64,000 nucleotides of DNA from Devosia lucknowensis (GCF_900177655.1 NZ_FXWK01000001.1:1178001-1242000); one strand, 5' to 3'; positions 1-7,510 are shown, numbered from the stretch's first letter. Numbers and translations: made by a program. The notes: a model not told the origin generated them from the sequence alone.

Positions 1-1
1 T

Positions 2-1138
2 GAGATCACCGGCGCGGACGCGGTGCATCCCGGCTACGGTTTCCTGTCCGAGAATGCGCGCTTCGCCAAGATCCTTGAGGAGCACAAGGTTACCTTCATC
101 GGGCCTTCGGCTCACCATATCGAGATCATGGGTGACAAGATCACCGCCAAGAAGACGGCGGTCGAGCTCGGCATTCCCGTGGTTCCGGGATCGGCGGGCG
201 CCGTCGAGACCGAGGAGGACGCCAAGCGTACCGCCAAGGAAATCGGCTACCCAGTGCTGATCAAGGCCACGGCCGGCGGCGGTGGCAAAGGCATGAAGGT
301 CGCCCGCAGCGAAGCGGATGTCGTTGTCGCCTGGTCGACGGCCCGTTCCGAGGCAAAGGCCAATTTCGGCAACGAAGCCGTCTACATGGAAAAATACCTC
401 GGCAAGCCGCGCCACATCGAAGTGCAGCTGCTTGGCGATGGCCAGGGCAATGCTGTCCACCTCGGCGTGCGTGACTGTTCGCTGCAGCGTCGCCATCAGA
501 AGGTTTGGGAAGAGGCCGGCGGCCCCACCATCACCGCCGAAGAACGCGACCACATCGGTGAAATTTGCGCTGCCGCCATGCGCAAGCTCAAATACTCTGG
601 CGCCGGCACCATCGAGTTCCTCTATGAGAACGGCGAATTCTACTTCATCGAGATGAACACCCGCGTGCAGGTGGAGCATCCGGTCACCGAGCGCATCACG
701 GGCATAGATATCGTCTACGAGCAGATCCGCGTGGCATCTGGCGAAAAACTCTCGATGACGCAGGATCAGGTGCAGTTCTTCGGCCATGCGATCGAAGTGC
801 GAATCAACGCCGAAGATCCGCAGACATTCGCGCCCTCGCCCGGCACGATCACCTTCTACCATCCGGCCGGTGGCGTCGGTATCCGCGTCGATTCGGCAGT
901 CTATCAGGGCTACAAGATCCCGCCCTACTACGACTCGTTGATTGGCAAACTGATCGTCTACGGGCGCACTCGCGAGGAATGCCTCAAGCGCCTGAGCCGC
1001 GCCGTGGACGAATTTGTCATCGATGGGGTCAAGACCACCCTGCCGCTCTTCCAGCGCCTTCTCAAGCAGCCGGACATCCTCACAGGCAATTACGACATCC
1101 ACTGGCTCGAAAATTTCCTGGCCAACAACAAGGCCTGA
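2..1138 (+). CDS. accC: Biotin carboxylase subunit of acetyl-CoA carboxylase (5' end missing)
   Basis: AccC carboxylates the biotin carried by AccB, using ATP and bicarbonate, as the first step of fatty acid synthesis in the cytoplasm. The reading frame is open from base 2, so the gene starts upstream of the window; about 70 N-terminal residues are missing compared with the usual ~450. Family motifs are clear: HPGYGFLSEN near the window start, the glycine-rich ATP-grasp loop KATAGGGGKGM, and the catalytic stretch EMNTRVQVEHPVTE. The C-terminus is complete and is followed at once by a hairpin terminator. The internal GTG at 23 is in frame but lies inside the conserved N-terminal domain, so it is not the start. 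Confidence 0.97.
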   Translation, partial: EITGADAVHPGYGFLSENARFAKILEEHKVTFIGPSAHHIEIMGDKITAKKTAVELGIPVVPGSAGAVETEEDAKRTAKEIGYPVLIKATAGGGGKGMKVARSEADVVVAWSTARSEAKANFGNEAVYMEKYLGKPRHIEVQLLGDGQGNAVHLGVRDCSLQRRHQKVWEEAGGPTITAEERDHIGEICAAAMRKLKYSGAGTIEFLYENGEFYFIEMNTRVQVEHPVTERITGIDIVYEQIRVASGEKLSMTQDQVQFFGHAIEVRINAEDPQTFAPSPGTITFYHPAGGVGIRVDSAVYQGYKIPPYYDSLIGKLIVYGRTREECLKRLSRAVDEFVIDGVKTTLPLFQRLLKQPDILTGNYDIHWLENFLANNKA

Positions 1139-1143
1139 GCTTG

Positions 1144-1170
1144 AGGGGCGCGACAGCGCCCCTTATCTTT
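1144..1170 (+). terminator. Intrinsic terminator after accC
   Basis: A perfect 8-bp stem (AGGGGCGC at 1144-1151, GCGCCCCT at 1156-1163) with a GACA loop is followed by a T-rich tail TATCTTT. It sits 6 bases after the accC stop and just before aat, so aat may depend on readthrough or on its own promoter. Confidence 0.75.
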
Positions 1171-1175
1171 CCCGC

Positions 1176-1808
1176 ATGGCCCGCCGCACCGACCCCTTCG
1201 CCATCGAACTCACACCCGAGCTGGTGCTGCGCGCCTATCGCGCCGGCATGTTTCCCATGGCTGAAGACGCAACGGATCCCGAAATCTTCTGGGTCAGCCC
1301 GGATCATCGCGGCATCATGCCCCTCGATGGCTTCCACGCCTCCAAAAGCCTGCGCAAGGCGATGCGCACGTCCGTTTGGGACATTCGCGTCGATACCGAT
1401 TGGGATGGCATTGTCGAAGGTTGCGCCACGGTCGGCGCCGATCGCGACACCACCTGGATCAACGGCACCATCCGCGCCGTCTATGGTGCTCTGTTCGATC
1501 GCGGCATCGCCCACACCGTGGAGGTCTGGGATGGCTCGGAGCTTGTTGGCGGGCTCTACGGGATCGCCATCGGCGGCGCGTTCTTTGGCGAGTCCATGTT
1601 CCACCGCCGCACCGACGCCTCCAAGATGGCGATGACCCATCTTGTAGAGCGTCTCAACGCCGGGGGCTTCGAACTGCTCGATACCCAGTTTCTGACAGAT
1701 CACCTCGCCTCGCTTGGCGGTGTCGAAATCGGGCGAGCCGAATACGAAGACCGCCTTGCTCGCGCCACATCGCGAGACGCCGATTGGCACGCATGGGACC
1801 GCCTATGA
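1176..1808 (+). CDS. aat: Leucyl/phenylalanyl-tRNA--protein transferase
   Basis: Aat moves Leu or Phe from charged tRNA onto proteins with N-terminal Arg or Lys, marking them for ClpS/ClpAP degradation (N-end rule). The 210-residue product has family signatures such as ELVLRAYRAGMFPMAE near the N-terminus, FWVSPDHRGIMPL, and the core VGGLYGIAIGGAFFGESMF followed by DTQFLTDHLASLGG. I chose the ATG at 1176 because it gives the normal family length; an upstream extension in frame would run back into accC. The gene overlaps the next one by ATGA (1805-1808), which suggests translational coupling to the kinase-like gene. Confidence 0.95.
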   Translation: MARRTDPFAIELTPELVLRAYRAGMFPMAEDATDPEIFWVSPDHRGIMPLDGFHASKSLRKAMRTSVWDIRVDTDWDGIVEGCATVGADRDTTWINGTIRAVYGALFDRGIAHTVEVWDGSELVGGLYGIAIGGAFFGESMFHRRTDASKMAMTHLVERLNAGGFELLDTQFLTDHLASLGGVEIGRAEYEDRLARATSRDADWHAWDRL

Positions 1809-2581
1809 TTAGACCCGAAACGCTCCCCGAAAGTCTTTCGCCGCTGCGCGACCTCGAATGGACCCCGATCACGGTGGGACAGTCCGCGAGCGACGTCTGG
1901 CGCATTGCCCTCAGCGACGGCAATTCTGTCTTTCTCAAATCCGAAGCCATTGGCCCGCTTGCCGAACTGCCCGGCGAAATCGAACGGCTCAACTGGCTTA
2001 CCCGCATGGGCTTCAAGGCGCCTCGCGTGATCGACGCCGAACAATCCGTCGACCGCGTCTGGCTGCTGATGAGCGCCGTGCCGGGCGAAGACCTCACGCA
2101 CTACACCAGCCAGCCCGAGAACTTTATCCGCGTCTTTTCCCAGGGGCTCAAGCGCATCCACGCGCTCGACACGACCACCTGCCTCTTCGACCACGCCATC
2201 GAGGCGCGTCTAGCCGAGGCCGAGACCCGCGTGGCGGCCGGGCTGGTCGACGAGAGCGACTTCGATGCGGACCGCGTTGGCTGGACCGCAGGTCAGGTTC
2301 TCGATTGGCTCAAGGGCAATCGGCCCACGCAAGGCCAACTCATCGTCACCCATGGCGATGCCTCGACACCCAATGTCCTGGCGCTCGACGGCCGCTTTTC
2401 CGGCATGGTCGACTGCGGCCGAATGGGCCTCGCCGATATGTGGCAGGACCTCGCTTTGGCCTGCCGCAGTATTGAATACAATATCGGCCGCGAGCACATT
2501 GCCCCCTTCCTCGCTGCCTATGGAACCGACTGGGACGAGGAAAAATACCGCTATTATTGCGCGCTCGATGAGATGTTTTGA
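1805..2581 (+). CDS. APH(3')-like aminoglycoside phosphotransferase family kinase
   Basis: The 258-residue protein has the size and layout of APH(3') kinases (about 264 residues), which inactivate kanamycin-type aminoglycosides by ATP-dependent phosphorylation. The catalytic loop HGDASTPN is at residues 183-190 (Asp185, Asn190), and the metal-binding segment MVDCGRMGLADMWQDLALA follows with Asp203. A Lys at about residue 44 (VFLKSE) fits the nucleotide-binding Lys. It starts by ATGA overlap with aat. Whether it phosphorylates an antibiotic or another small alcohol cannot be told from sequence; the family also has house-keeping members. Confidence 0.85.
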   Translation: MIRPETLPESLSPLRDLEWTPITVGQSASDVWRIALSDGNSVFLKSEAIGPLAELPGEIERLNWLTRMGFKAPRVIDAEQSVDRVWLLMSAVPGEDLTHYTSQPENFIRVFSQGLKRIHALDTTTCLFDHAIEARLAEAETRVAAGLVDESDFDADRVGWTAGQVLDWLKGNRPTQGQLIVTHGDASTPNVLALDGRFSGMVDCGRMGLADMWQDLALACRSIEYNIGREHIAPFLAAYGTDWDEEKYRYYCALDEMF

Positions 2582-2608
2582 GCCGCGATCAATCGATACG
2601 TCGCCATT

Positions 2609-2635
2609 CCGCCCCGGGGGTCGTCCCGAGGGCGG
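2609..2635. terminator. Imperfect GC-rich hairpin between convergent genes
   Basis: CCGCCC (2609-2614) pairs with GGGCGG (2630-2635), with further internal GGG/CCC pairing. It lies between the ends of the APH-like gene and the convergent GyrI-like gene. No clear T-run follows on either strand, so a terminator role is only plausible. Confidence 0.35.
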
Positions 2636-2663
2636 TCTCGTAAAATCCAGGAGAGGGCGCGCC

Positions 2664-3161
2664 TCAATCCTTCATCTTGAACGCCAGCGTCGTCACCCAC
2701 TTTTCCATATCCGGCTCCTCTTCCGGGTCGCTGTCATAAAGCTCCAGCCGGCAGGCAAAGTGATCGCCATCGGCCTTTTCCTCGACATCGAGCTTTTGCC
2801 CGCTCTCCTTGACCCAACCGATGAGCATGCCTGTAACGGTCATCAGCTTGTCCGGATGACCGGTCCAGCTCACGCCGATGAATTTGCCGGCGGGCAAGGT
2901 GCCGTTCTTCACCTTCCCCTCCTCCGGCCCTAGCTTCTCCACCGCGATCCCCGCCTCGACATCGAGCGTCTCAGCCATATTGATGCGGCGGTAATTGTAG
3001 AAAGCCGGGCCGACAGGCTTCAGCCCATGCTTTTCGAGATGCGCGAAGATCAGCGGAAAGCCATCTCTCGCGGGCTTCTGCATCTGCCGCATGGTTACGG
3101 TGAACGGCACAAAGATATACGGCTGCGCCTTGCGCTTTTCGATCTCGGGAAGTGTCAGCAT
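2664..3161 (-). CDS. GyrI-like / effector-binding-domain protein
   Basis: The 165-residue protein has no signal peptide or membrane segment. Its pattern (IFVPFTVTMRQMQKPARDGFPLIFAHLEKHGLKPVGPAFYNYRRI, read in pieces, then a second half with strand-rich repeats around LDVEAGIAVEK and PAGKFIGVSWTG) resembles the stand-alone GyrI-like small-molecule-binding fold found at the C-terminus of some AraC and MerR regulators. No DNA-binding domain is attached. It follows the SDR gene by 14 bp on the same strand, so the two are probably one transcript, and it may bind the SDR's ligand. Family assignment is by general pattern, not a diagnostic motif. Confidence 0.65.
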   Translation of the reverse strand: MLTLPEIEKRKAQPYIFVPFTVTMRQMQKPARDGFPLIFAHLEKHGLKPVGPAFYNYRRINMAETLDVEAGIAVEKLGPEEGKVKNGTLPAGKFIGVSWTGHPDKLMTVTGMLIGWVKESGQKLDVEEKADGDHFACRLELYDSDPEEEPDMEKWVTTLAFKMKD

Positions 3162-3175
3162 TTTGTTTCCTCCAG

Positions 3176-3961
3176 TTAGTCGACCTGCCCGCCGCCAGTC
3201 GTGTTGGCCAGCGTCGCTGTCATGCTCGATGCCAGATCGCTCGCCAGCAGCACCGCAGCGTCTGCGGTCTGGCTGAGCGACGCGATATGGCGAAGCGGCG
3301 TATCTTTGGCGAATTCGGCGTGCAGCTCGTCAAAGCTCATGCCGCGCTCTTTTGCGTGGATAGTCCAAACTTCGCGGATACCCGGCGTGTCCGGCGATCC
3401 AGGCGAACGCACCCAGCAGCAACGCACCCCCTTGGGTCCACTCTCGACGGCCAGGTGCCGCAGAAAATGCTCCACCGCAGCGCTGGCGACGCCGAAACCG
3501 CCCATCTGCCCGAATGCCTGCCGCGCAGCATTTGCGGTGAAGCCGAGAATGACGCCGCCACCATTCTCTCCCATATGCCGGGCATAGGCTGTCCCGACAT
3601 TGAACCACGACTTCAGCCCGTTCTGCACCGGGCGCATGAAGGTCTCGAAATCGTGGTCGATAAGATCGCGGCCTTGCGAGTCGCCCCAATCCACCGCGCT
3701 GAAGGCGATCTTGATTGGGCCGCTATGGCTCACAACCTGATCAAGATGCGCCGCGACGGAATCCGGGTTCAGCGCATCGACTCGCCCAGCGAAAGCGTGT
3801 CCACCACGTTCCCTGATGTCGCGGGCCACGCTTTCCAGCGGGTCAATCCGCCGCGCCGCCAGATGCACGATGGCGCCTTCGCGCGCGAATGCCCGGGCCA
3901 CGGCACTCCCTACTGCGCCGCTCCCCCCGTAAACGACGGCCACTTTGTCCTTGAGCAGCAT
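3176..3961 (-). CDS. SDR-fold protein lacking the usual catalytic residues
   Basis: The 261-residue protein is a short-chain dehydrogenase/reductase by fold: an N-terminal Rossmann segment KVAVVYGGSGAVGSAVARAF and the helix around AAVEHFLRHLAVESGPKGVR. However, the YxxxK catalytic pair is replaced: the positions hold Phe156 and Ser160 (FGVAS), the NNAG element reads FSAVD, and no Ser is seen in the usual place about 13 residues before the Tyr position. It may therefore be a non-reductase binding protein or use other chemistry. The ATG at 3961 was chosen because GGAGGAAAC precedes it directly; an in-frame upstream start at 3997 has no such site. Probably co-transcribed with the GyrI-like gene. 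Confidence 0.8.
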   Translation of the reverse strand: MLLKDKVAVVYGGSGAVGSAVARAFAREGAIVHLAARRIDPLESVARDIRERGGHAFAGRVDALNPDSVAAHLDQVVSHSGPIKIAFSAVDWGDSQGRDLIDHDFETFMRPVQNGLKSWFNVGTAYARHMGENGGGVILGFTANAARQAFGQMGGFGVASAAVEHFLRHLAVESGPKGVRCCWVRSPGSPDTPGIREVWTIHAKERGMSFDELHAEFAKDTPLRHIASLSQTADAAVLLASDLASSMTATLANTTGGGQVD

Positions 3962-4040
3962 GTTTCCTCCCCACACTGGTTCGCGCTCTATCACCACGAC
4001 GGTGGAGAACGAGAAACTTGAACACGGGGGCTGAAAATTT

Positions 4041-4463
4041 TTAGCGCTGGTCTGGGGGCGGGACGCTGGTGGCCGTTTTGCACTCGATCAGCCACACGTC
4101 ATAGACGGCGTGATCGACGGCATTGAGGGCTGGGCTATCGGCAAACATCCAGCCGGTGAAGATGCGCTCGTTCGTGCCGTCGAGGCTGAGTTGATCGACC
4201 TCGAGGAAGGCCGATGTGCGCTGCAACGTATCGTTGCTGGGCCGCTCGTAGCAGGCCCGCGGGGTTATCTCGAGGGCGCCGAACAGTACGGTCTCGTCGA
4301 TGTAGACGTCGAAACGTGTGATGCGGCCGGTGATCTTGTCGAGGCCAGCAAACGTCGCCACAGGATTGGCGATCGGTTGAGCCTGCACCGGCAACTGGAG
4401 CGTCGAGGTCAAAACGGCCGCTGTCAGGAGCGGCCGTGCCAGATTTGCAAATGGAATGCGCAA
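4041..4463 (-). CDS. DUF2155 domain periplasmic protein
   Basis: A 140-residue protein with an N-terminal signal peptide (hydrophobic segment LLTAAVLTSTLQL followed by PVQAQP), so probably periplasmic. The body matches the alphaproteobacterial DUF2155 pattern: ATFAGLDKITGRITRFDV, a CYERP segment, and FTGWMFADSPALNAVDHAVYDVWL with two Cys that could form a disulfide. Function is unknown. Its conserved neighbour is the NDUFA12-like gene 12 bp upstream on the same strand, as in many Rhizobiales, which hints at a link to respiratory complex I or to envelope maintenance, without proof. Confidence 0.88.
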   Translation of the reverse strand: MRIPFANLARPLLTAAVLTSTLQLPVQAQPIANPVATFAGLDKITGRITRFDVYIDETVLFGALEITPRACYERPSNDTLQRTSAFLEVDQLSLDGTNERIFTGWMFADSPALNAVDHAVYDVWLIECKTATSVPPPDQR

Positions 4464-4475
4464 GCTCCGCTGCCC

Positions 4476-4892
4476 TTATTCGGGCGACCAGGCCTGGTAG
4501 TCGCCGGTAACGCGCGGGCGTTCGCCCTTGTTGAGCAGGCTCCCATCCGGACGATAGGCAGCGGCCGTCCCGGTGAGGTTCGGCTGGTGCGGCTTCTCCC
4601 AGGCGTGCGGCTCGTACTTGGCATTGGCCGGCACTTCGTCCGAGCGATGGTGCATCCAGCCGTGCCAGCCCGGCGGAATGGACGACGCATCGGCATAGCC
4701 ACCTGCATAGGTCACGTAGCGGCGATTGGCGCGCTTGTCCTGGTAGTAGCGGTTACCGAACTCGTCCGAACCCACATAGGCGCCGAAGCGCTTGACCCAA
4801 AGGCGCGTGCCCCAGGTGTTGCCGCTCCACCAGGAGAAGATTTCGGTGAGAAACTGCTTGATACCGGATTTGGCCAATTTTCGATTCCGCAT
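4476..4892 (-). CDS. NADH:ubiquinone oxidoreductase NDUFA12-type accessory subunit
   Basis: The 138-residue protein matches NDUFA12 (B17.2), a supernumerary complex I subunit shared by mitochondria and alphaproteobacteria. Visible signatures are GNTWGTRLWVKRFGAYVGSD, the tract FGNRYYQDKR and the segment PPGWHGWMHHRSDEVP, ending with a proline-rich tail. It acts on the matrix/cytoplasmic arm of complex I. It is the first gene of a two-gene unit with the DUF2155 gene. This subunit is one of the better markers that the host is an alphaproteobacterium. Confidence 0.93.
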   Translation of the reverse strand: MRNRKLAKSGIKQFLTEIFSWWSGNTWGTRLWVKRFGAYVGSDEFGNRYYQDKRANRRYVTYAGGYADASSIPPGWHGWMHHRSDEVPANAKYEPHAWEKPHQPNLTGTAAAYRPDGSLLNKGERPRVTGDYQAWSPE

Positions 4893-5026
4893 AGATGGCG
4901 TCGATTTTGCGGTCGGTTTAGCATGGTGCAGCGGGTGAGCCTAGAGCCTCCGCGCGGAATTGAGCCACACCTCTGGTTCCTTGCGCCGCCCGGTCCACGC
5001 AGAGGCGCAAATGCGTTCCAGCAGCC

Positions 5027-5623
5027 TCAGACCGGAGGCTGGCTGGCCTCGCCTCGGCGCAGCAGGCTCATCATCGCGGTGATCACCCGATCCTTTTGCA
5101 CGTCGCTCGTGCCTGCGAGCCCCTGAATATGCAGCCCTTGGTCCACCGTTTGCAGCATCTTTCCCAGGCCTGCGAGATTGCTTGCGCCGTCGACCTGGTC
5201 TCGCGCGGCAGCACTCACCAGATTGGCGTGATAAAGTGCTTCGATCTCCGCTGCCGCCTCCACCGCGCGATGATAGGCACCATCGGGCACGGTATGGCGT
5301 TGCGTGAGCGTATTGAGCATGAAGCAGCCATAATACTCGCTGCCATACTGCAGGTTTCTCAGGTTGGTTTCGATGTTCTCAAGGCCCATGGGTTGCCGGG
5401 TCAATGCGGCTCGATACTGCTTGAGCAGGAAGCCCACGAACCGCTCGAGCGCCGCCTCGAATAGCCCTGCCTTGCCGCCAAATTCCTTGTAGAGGCTGAA
5501 CCGATTGAGACCTGTATGCTGCACGAGAGCGGCCAGATGCGCGCCCTCGTACCCAACGCGCCAGAACAGCTCCATCGCCTTGTCGATAACGTCATCGCGT
5601 TCATATCCTCTGGGTCGCGCCAT
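5027..5623 (-). CDS. TetR/AcrR family transcriptional regulator
   Basis: A 198-residue repressor-like protein. The N-terminal helix-turn-helix spans about residues 8-55 (DVIDKAMELFWRVGYEG, then HTGLNRFSLYKEFGGKAGLF), typical of TetR. The C-terminal ligand domain resembles the class with a YGCFMLNTL-type segment. It is transcribed away from the MFS transporter gene, from a shared 144-bp region, so the expected model is repression of that transporter until its ligand binds. The ligand is unknown. Confidence 0.9.
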   Translation of the reverse strand: MARPRGYERDDVIDKAMELFWRVGYEGAHLAALVQHTGLNRFSLYKEFGGKAGLFEAALERFVGFLLKQYRAALTRQPMGLENIETNLRNLQYGSEYYGCFMLNTLTQRHTVPDGAYHRAVEAAAEIEALYHANLVSAAARDQVDGASNLAGLGKMLQTVDQGLHIQGLAGTSDVQKDRVITAMMSLLRRGEASQPPV

Positions 5624-5632
5624 TTCAGATCG

Positions 5633-5689
5633 ATCATTCTGCTATCAATTGACCCTGGCTCGCAGCCGGGTTATTCACTTATCGTTCTG
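5633..5689. promoter_or_regulatory. Candidate operator region between TetR gene and MFS gene
   Basis: The divergent intergenic region holds two near-identical 9-mers in the same orientation, ATCATTCTG (5633-5641) and ATCGTTCTG (5681-5689), each near TTCAGA/CTGAAA-like bases. Repeats of this kind between a TetR gene and its target are often operators; this is a guess from position. Confidence 0.3.
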
Positions 5690-5767
5690 AAATTTTGGAA
5701 AAGCAATGCCGCCGCCTGTGCCCACGGAAAGCGATGCCAGAGCGATAGCGGCCGGACGGCTAGGTCC

Positions 5768-6952
5768 ATGACCCTGCGTGGCTTTCTGTGGCGCTACTAT
5801 GCCTATGTGTTCCTGTTCGACTTCATCCTCGCCTACGCGTTCTACACGGCCTTGTTCGAACTCGAAGGCCTGTCGATAACGGAGATTGGCGTTTTGCTGG
5901 CGCTTTGGTCCGCCGCAGCCATTATCCTCGAAATGCCTTCGGGCGCGCTGTCCGACCATTTTGACCGGCGCTGGTTGCTGATGGCAGCGCCGCTGTTCAA
6001 GGCGCTGACGTTTCTGCTCTGGATCCTCGCGGCCGGAAACTTCTGGCTCTATACCCTGGGCTTTATGTTCTGGAGCCTCGCCCAGGCCCTCCAGTCCGGA
6101 TCGCGCGAAGCCCTGCTCTATGAGCGGATGGCTCATGACGGGCGTGAGGCGGAATTCGACAAGGCGCTGGGTCGGGACAATGCAGCCGAGGAGCTGGGTA
6201 TTGGTTGTGGCACCCTGCTTGGGGGCTTTGTCGCATGGTTGAGTTTCGATTGGGGTCTGTGGTTGTCGGTCCCGCCTCTCCTCATGGCCTCCGCCCTCGC
6301 CTTAGGGCTTGAGGACGTCCGTCGGTCGACGCGCTCGGAACAACCCACGGAAACGGTTTCCGGGTATTTCTCCCATTTCGTGGATGCGGCCAATGAGTTC
6401 CGCCACCACGCGAATCTGCGCTTTGTCGCAACCTACATCGCAGTGGGCCTTGTGGTGTTTCAGCTCCTTGAGGAGTTTGACCAGCTCTACTATCTGGCCA
6501 TTTCCCTGCCCATATGGGCCTGGGGTGTTGCCGGCGCGGCGGTCGAATTCCTCTTTGCAGGCGCCAGCCTCTTCGCCCATCGCCTTGACGGTCGGCCTTG
6601 GCTCGCCTGGCTTCTGCCGCTGGTCGGCGGTGTCCTGCTGGTTCTGGCATCGGTCGGCGCCTCGCCCTGGTTCGTTCTCCTGCTCTGCGCCGCCTACGTC
6701 GTCATGGCGCCGATCAACGTCCTCGCCGAAGCGCGCTTCCAACGCGTCATGGAGGGCCGCAGCCGCGCCACGACGACCTCTGCCCTCGTCATGGCGGAGA
6801 ATGTCTCGGGCATCGTGCTGACCCTTGCCTTCAGCCTCCTGGCCGAGCGGGTCGGCATCCTGCCCGCCTATGGCTGGGCTGGCCTCGTCATGGCGCCTCT
6901 GGCTCTGTGGGTCATCTACGGGCAGCGTCGCGGCCTGAGGGCCACCGACTAG
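5768..6952 (+). CDS. MFS transporter, probably efflux
   Basis: A 394-residue integral membrane protein with about twelve hydrophobic segments in two halves. After the second helix there is an MFS-type loop, MPSGALSDHFDRRWLL, matching the G-x-L-x-D-R-x-G-R-R style motif A. The short N-terminus (MTLRGFLWRYYAYVFLFDF) and length fit small drug-type MFS members. The ATG at 5768 places the start just before the first membrane helix; longer in-frame starts would run through the TetR gene's promoter. The divergent TetR gene is the likely regulator. The substrate cannot be read from sequence. Confidence 0.88.
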   Translation: MTLRGFLWRYYAYVFLFDFILAYAFYTALFELEGLSITEIGVLLALWSAAAIILEMPSGALSDHFDRRWLLMAAPLFKALTFLLWILAAGNFWLYTLGFMFWSLAQALQSGSREALLYERMAHDGREAEFDKALGRDNAAEELGIGCGTLLGGFVAWLSFDWGLWLSVPPLLMASALALGLEDVRRSTRSEQPTETVSGYFSHFVDAANEFRHHANLRFVATYIAVGLVVFQLLEEFDQLYYLAISLPIWAWGVAGAAVEFLFAGASLFAHRLDGRPWLAWLLPLVGGVLLVLASVGASPWFVLLLCAAYVVMAPINVLAEARFQRVMEGRSRATTTSALVMAENVSGIVLTLAFSLLAERVGILPAYGWAGLVMAPLALWVIYGQRRGLRATD

Positions 6953-7216
6953 ATGTGGTGTCCTCCCCTAACACGATTTCGCTCAAAATTCTGGCCTTGA
7001 CACCCTGGGTCAGGAGTTGATTCTGCCTCTTAGCGGCATGGATAATGCCCGGTTAACACCCGGCAGATTGGACGGATCTGTGAGTAAATTCGCACCCTTA
7101 GAGCCCGAATTTCGCACCCCGTATCGACCGGCTTGGCCACTCCGGCACAGCGTTTAATTCGCGCCGCAATGGCTCTGGTTTCCTTGCCATTTGTCCCCGT
7201 AATCCACATATTACCC

Positions 7217-7232
7217 ATACTAGCTCTTGTTT
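7217..7232. promoter_or_regulatory. NrdR box 1 (candidate)
   Basis: ATACTAGCTCTTGTTT resembles the NrdR-box consensus (ACACTATATnTTGTGT type). Its start lies exactly 31 bp from the start of the second box, which is the three-turn spacing typical of paired NrdR sites. Confidence 0.7.
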
Positions 7233-7247
7233 GAGCGCATAGCCGCA

Positions 7248-7263
7248 ACACTAGGTCTTGTGA
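7248..7263. promoter_or_regulatory. NrdR box 2 (candidate)
   Basis: ACACTAGGTCTTGTGA is the stronger of two NrdR-box-like sites upstream of nrdJ. NrdR is the ATP/dATP-sensing repressor of ribonucleotide reductase genes. The nearby TTGACG (7273-7278) lies just downstream, so bound repressor would cover or flank the promoter. Confidence 0.78.
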
Positions 7264-7309
7264 TTTCTGGCGTTGACGCTGCCCCTGAATCGACTAACTC
7301 TGATCCACG

Positions 7310-7495
7310 GTCCGGCGCTCTCTAAAAAGGCTCCGGACAAGTCCCCGACCAAGCGCTGGCATCAGACCTGCGCAGGACCGGGGCACGGGGCAATTCTACA
7401 AAGGCCGCCCTCCTGCGGACTTTGCTTGGTGAAGCGTCAATACAGATCTGGATGAGAAGCCGGGGTTTCGGCTGGTGGGCACATTTGTGCCCGAC
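7310..7495 (+). promoter_or_regulatory. Structured leader of nrdJ (candidate)
   Basis: Several inverted repeats precede the start: GTCCGG/CCGGAC (7310-7315 with 7333-7338), a 7-bp long-range pair ACCAAGC/GCTTGGT (7348-7354 with 7424-7430) that closes a 69-nt domain containing smaller hairpins, AGCCG/CGGCT (7458-7462 with 7469-7473), and GGGCAC/GTGCCC just before the ribosome site. This may be an RNA control element. The conserved B12 box and core of the standard cobalamin riboswitch were not found. Confidence 0.35.
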
Positions 7496-7510
7496 ACTTG
7501 GGGAATACGA

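Larger units (their letters stand above)
6953..7510. other. 558-bp control region upstream of nrdJ
   Basis: No convincing gene is present. It holds, from left to right, a TTGACA at 6997 without a good -10 partner, an exact 9-base direct repeat TTCGCACCC (7089-7097 and 7111-7119, 22 bp apart), two NrdR-box-like sites (7217-7232 and 7248-7263), a TTGACG at 7273-7278 that could be a -35 element, and a leader rich in inverted repeats up to the nrdJ start. Confidence 0.6.

Noticed and set aside
7030..7251. Small minus-strand frame upstream of nrdJ
   Set aside because: It covers one NrdR box and part of the other, has no ribosome site and no family resemblance.
7361..7376. Possible cobalamin riboswitch (AGACCTGC resembles part of the B12 element)
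   Set aside because: The B12 box, the P3-P6 core and the GCCACTG element were not found around it, and AGACCTGC alone is short enough to occur by chance.
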